From positions 4,030,001 through 4,094,000 of the forward strand of contig OX485809.1 in NCBI GenBank assembly GCA_950295325.1: a stretch of DNA of 64,000 nucleotides, given 5' to 3'. This DNA comes from Polytrichum commune. Its lineage: Eukaryota > Streptophyta > Polytrichopsida > Polytrichales > Polytrichaceae. The notes beneath the pieces are model-generated. The model saw only the letters and a list, made by a program, of their open reading frames with translations, had not been told where the DNA came from and searched no databases. Within the stretch, counting starts at the first letter, position 1. Each line of letters starts with the position of its first letter. This document shows, piece after piece, positions 60,433 to 64,000 of this stretch. The position numbers were made by a program, and so were the translations under genes.

Positions 60433-62222
60433 ATGCAGAAACAAACAGAATCGAAAGAACATTAGCGAAAGAACGCAGAGAGAAATCCCAGTAGAGGAGT
60501 GAGAGGAGTGAGACACTTTGCACAAGGGACTCAAACTCCTTATACTCGTGAGAGAGGGTCCTTGGGTGCTTAGAGCCTCAAAACCCTAATCGGCCTAGTG
60601 AACGGAACCAACCCTAAATTAATTAGCCTTCATGGTTCTTGACCTTATGAGTCATGACTCTAGTATTACCCTAGTAGAAATTTCCGCCCTATCCCTAGTC
60701 CCTTCGGCTACTTGCCTAAAATTTAAAAATTGGCTCGGTAAATATCCGAAAATATGATGCCTCAACCGGCTATATTGCCGATCTTTTCTCATTTGAACCA
60801 GTCAATTTCCGACCTTAACAATTTTAAGTCGGTACCTCGTACGAATCATTGCGAACTCGTTCGGAAATCTCCAAAAAAATTCGGCTAGCTCGTAACTAAA
60901 GTTCAGTACTCCCCATTCATTGATGCCAACCAATGTTCAAGTTTGAAGTGTGCACATGCATGCATTTCAATGTGAAGGGCTTCAAAATAATCACACTTCA
61001 CTCAAACTTTCAAACTTTCTTGCAAAACTTCACCAAAAAAAAGACTTGATATTGGATGTTTTGTACTGAATATGAAAATAATATGATATCTCACTATATT
61101 GAAGAAGTACATGCAATAAAATGATGCACTAAAATTATTTAGACTCTCTACATAATGCACTTAATCATCATCCAACTCCAAAGGCAAAGCTCTCCGATTT
61201 TTGGTGCATTTCCAAGTGTCAAAATTTTTAGCCCAATCCATATTTTCCATCGGAAGACCGCATCATGACACTTGCATCAATGCATCTAATGTTTCAAGTT
61301 TCAATCGGCTTTTGCGATCACTCTTCACCCAATTCTATTTGGAAAATCCACATTCGCACATAGATGTGCTTGCCAAGCCGAAGTTGCACTCAATGTGAAG
61401 TAAAAGTTGCAGAGTCGAAATTACAAGAATTATTGAAATTTGGAAGTGTTTTCTAGAGTGCCAAGATTGGAGTCCATCTATGTTCTTATTTGCAAATTGC
61501 AACCATTTTATTTTTTGAAAAATCATCTTTGGAGAAGTTGTCACTATAAAAAATGGAAGCTTTGTAGAGCACATTTTCATGAAGTGCCAAAAAAATTAAT
61601 TTAAAAAAAAATGATAGCCAAAATGACATTCGACAGGTGTTGAAGACTTCAATATTGAACACTGATGCCAACCAAAGGATCGTCTACTATGTATATTGTT
61701 GCCATATTTGTTGCACATGAAGGACGAGGGCTCTTCAGTACAATGATACCCATCACCACAAACCACTGCTGTACATGAAACCAAGAGTGACAACAACATC
61801 GATGTAGGGAAATCTTATTGCCTAACTTTAGAAGAGCCATGTGGCCCACATTGCAGGAGCGTCCTCAATGACAACTTAAGGTAGATCATATAAGGAAAAC
61901 GGTGAAATTAAGATGATTTGGCCAGAAAGAGTGGCTTGAAATATGTGCAATGTTTATTTATAGATGGAGTAGAGGAAATGGTGAGGAATGCAAGATGTTT
62001 CAACATTTTATTCTATGTAAAATATTAGTTACATTTTCTCAAAGGGGCAAAGTAAGTCAAACGCCCTATGTGTGAAGTAGAGTTTCCCTAATTTGAGCTT
62101 CAAAATAGCTTACCAAGCATATGAGTGGACACAAAATGGTAAATTCAATGATGTCCAAAAGTGATCACAAGTGGTGTGAAACAACACCTATCCAGCCAAT
62201 CATAGCATCCCACCTACAATCC
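60433..62222. other. AT-rich interval, no gene recognised
   Basis: CCGA/TCGG motifs recur in 60590-60910, as at 59370-59600. The short minus-strand frames at 61335-61849 have no recognised domain. Confidence 0.45.
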
Positions 62223-62655
62223 ACCCTCTATAAATGTTACACCTATAAGTGTTAACCCTCTCTAAATGTTAACTTTCTTCTACTCCCCACATATTGCACA
62301 CTATAAATGTTAAACGTGTTAACTGTTAACAAAATGGTACTCCCTTCTTTCTAAATTTGACTCTATAAATGTTAATGAATGAAATACAACCATAATATGG
62401 ATGATAAAAACTACACATCCAGTTACATTCCTCTCTCTCACCCGTGATTTGTAAACTTGATATTGAATAAAGTTTTGATTGGGTTTGCAATTTTATGAAT
62501 GGTATTCTCTCACAAGGACTCTTCACAATTGCTTATATTTATAAATGTTAAGATTTGCATATTGCTCAAAAAAGTAATTTTATAATTGTTAATTGTTAAC
62601 ACCTCTATAAATGTTAACTTTGATCCACTCCCGAGGGTTAACATTTATAGAGGGT
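62223..62655. mobile_element. MITE-like inverted-repeat element
   Basis: ACCCTCTATAAATGTTA (62223-62239) is exactly inverted at 62639-62655. Extra direct copies of CTATAAATGTTAA lie at about 62293, 62361 and 62601, and the last pairs with the right end as a tight hairpin (62601-62618 with 62637-62655). About 430 bp, non-coding. Confidence 0.65.
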
Positions 62656-62769
62656 AGACTATATCATTGTATTCTTTCGGGCCACCACTTTACAACAAGC
62701 CATTTTTGGGTTCACGCAAGAATCATTCTACCCTTTAGTCTAGTGCACCATGAGTGGCCATTCATTATT

Positions 62770-63200
62770 TTTATATTTGTTTCATGACATAACTGTGGTT
62801 GCATTTGGTAAGGCATGCATGCCATCTCTTATACAATGTGGATTCCATATATAGGCTAAATTAACCAAAGGGTTGGTTTAAGCACCCTCTTACCTCATGT
62901 ATCCATCATCTACCCACGTGATGCAACAACATTCAACTCATCATAGGCACACGCAACCCACAAAATTATTTTAAACGAAGGATGGCAGGCTATACATAGA
63001 CTACAATCATACGGGCCATAGATAATTGCCCTTAAAAAATGAGAGAATCATACAAAAGTATTGTGGTAAAGTGTTGGTGACCTATGTCAAATGTCCAAGA
63101 CTTGTTTGTAATGATAACAAGGAATCAAGACTGTCAATTTAGAGTAGAAAATATCTAAGCATTAATTCATTCGTTCACTTCATAATGAATGAATTGGACC
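62770..63200 (+). repeat. Dispersed repeat C, copy 2
   Basis: Direct copy of 28330-28790. It follows closely after the MITE-like element. Many small differences suggest an old event. Confidence 0.75.
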
Positions 63201-63412
63201 AAGCTATATATATATATATGGAAGCAACGAGGCTTAGTTTTCCCAACCATGGTTCCATGGAATACATGTAAACTCATCCCTAAGAAAAAGTAGTGGACTC
63301 TTTTATATATATAAACTTATTTTATATGGAAAAGCGATTCAATTTTGAAAACAAACAGATCCCAATTTAGTCTATACCAATTACAGTATTAAGTGTCATG
63401 TTCACTATAGTC

Positions 63413-63554
63413 TAACCTCCATGTTATGACACTCCGTTATATGACAAATTTCCCATTGAATAAATTGTTTATTATTAATTTATCTCCATACTGTGACTAT
63501 GATGCTCATAATACAATATTTTTGGACCAAATTTGTCATATAATGGAGGTTTTA
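63413..63554. mobile_element. Small inverted-repeat element (MITE-like)
   Basis: TTATATGACAAATTT (63437-63451) is exactly inverted at 63529-63543. Outside these, TAACCTCCA (63413-63421) pairs with TGGAGGTTTTA (63544-63554). About 140 bp, AT-rich and non-coding. The rest of the window, 63555-64000, shows no gene. Confidence 0.65.
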
Positions 63555-64000
63555 ATGTGAATAATTTGTGGGGCCCATATTTGTTTCAAGGTTTATATGT
63601 GATTATATTCTTTGGAATGTGCAGGGTAACCTTGGGGAACGTTGGGGTAATGTTGTGAACATTAAGGAATGTATGAGCATATTTCTTCTATATAATTAGC
63701 ATAATTATCATATTTATGTATCTTAAATATGTAAAAAAATTGAATTTCTAATTTCTAATAGGCCATTAACTTGAAAAACTTGGATAGTACAAAATTTGAG
63801 GCCAAAATGTCATGCTAATGAGAATACAACATTCGGATAATACAACACTTTCTTGCATGACCAAATGTGTCTCAATAAAGAGGGACAACAATTTTTGGGA
63901 ATGGCCTAAACTAGATGCCTAGAGGTCTCAAAGTGCCACGTCTGCTAATTGCCATATGATACATACTATTCATCAACATCAATAGCTTTTTAAAGTGAAT

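Overview
The window looks like nuclear DNA of a land plant. It carries spliced genes for plant protein families (a POL5/MYBBP1A-type nucleolar protein and two caffeic-acid-type O-methyltransferases). Between them lie long AT-rich stretches full of decayed transposable elements and short telomere-like arrays. Introns are mostly 0.1-1 kb, apart from the larger O-methyltransferase introns. This fits a compact-gene plant (bryophyte or lycophyte rather than conifer or fern), but the lineage cannot be settled from the sequence. No rRNA gene, convincing tRNA gene, CRISPR array or bacterial-style operon is visible.

Layout. 1-2855: intergenic DNA, then a GC-richer leader with a pentanucleotide microsatellite, a hairpin and diverged tandem repeats. 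2856-4895 (+): five-exon gene for a START-like (SRPBCC/polyketide cyclase) protein. 7451-15974 (-): twelve-exon POL5/MYBBP1A gene with acidic tracts and a lysine-block repeat tail; a telo-box lies just upstream of its ATG. 16.5-21.4 kb: non-coding repeats. 21605-26302 (-): O-methyltransferase gene 1. 27-33.5 kb: MITE-like elements, a broken CACTA (En/Spm) transposase and an orphan two-exon reading frame. 33.7-47.5 kb: a nest of related LTR-type elements (R1 to R4), four with matching 5-bp target-site duplications. Two of them split older inverted-repeat elements, and one holds a broken coiled-coil reading frame in a region saturated with the motif TCCGG. 51803-55589 (-): O-methyltransferase gene 2, a dispersed direct duplicate of gene 1. 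55.9-64 kb: AT-rich DNA with minisatellites, MITE-like inverted repeats and dispersed repeats shared with other parts of the window.

Exon structures were built by hand from GT/AG sites, reading-frame continuity and conserved family motifs. All four intact genes join into single open frames. The two O-methyltransferases have the same exon plan, including a 68-bp exon that supplies the GGDMF motif and is easily missed. They appear functional and probably act on phenolic substrates. POL5 would act in ribosome biogenesis. The main novelty candidates are the LTR-type family with TGT-AGCC / GGGCTCACA ends, the TCCGG-rich element with its broken reading frame, a perfect 23-bp hairpin inside R1, and the exon-end duplications in intron 1 of both O-methyltransferase genes.
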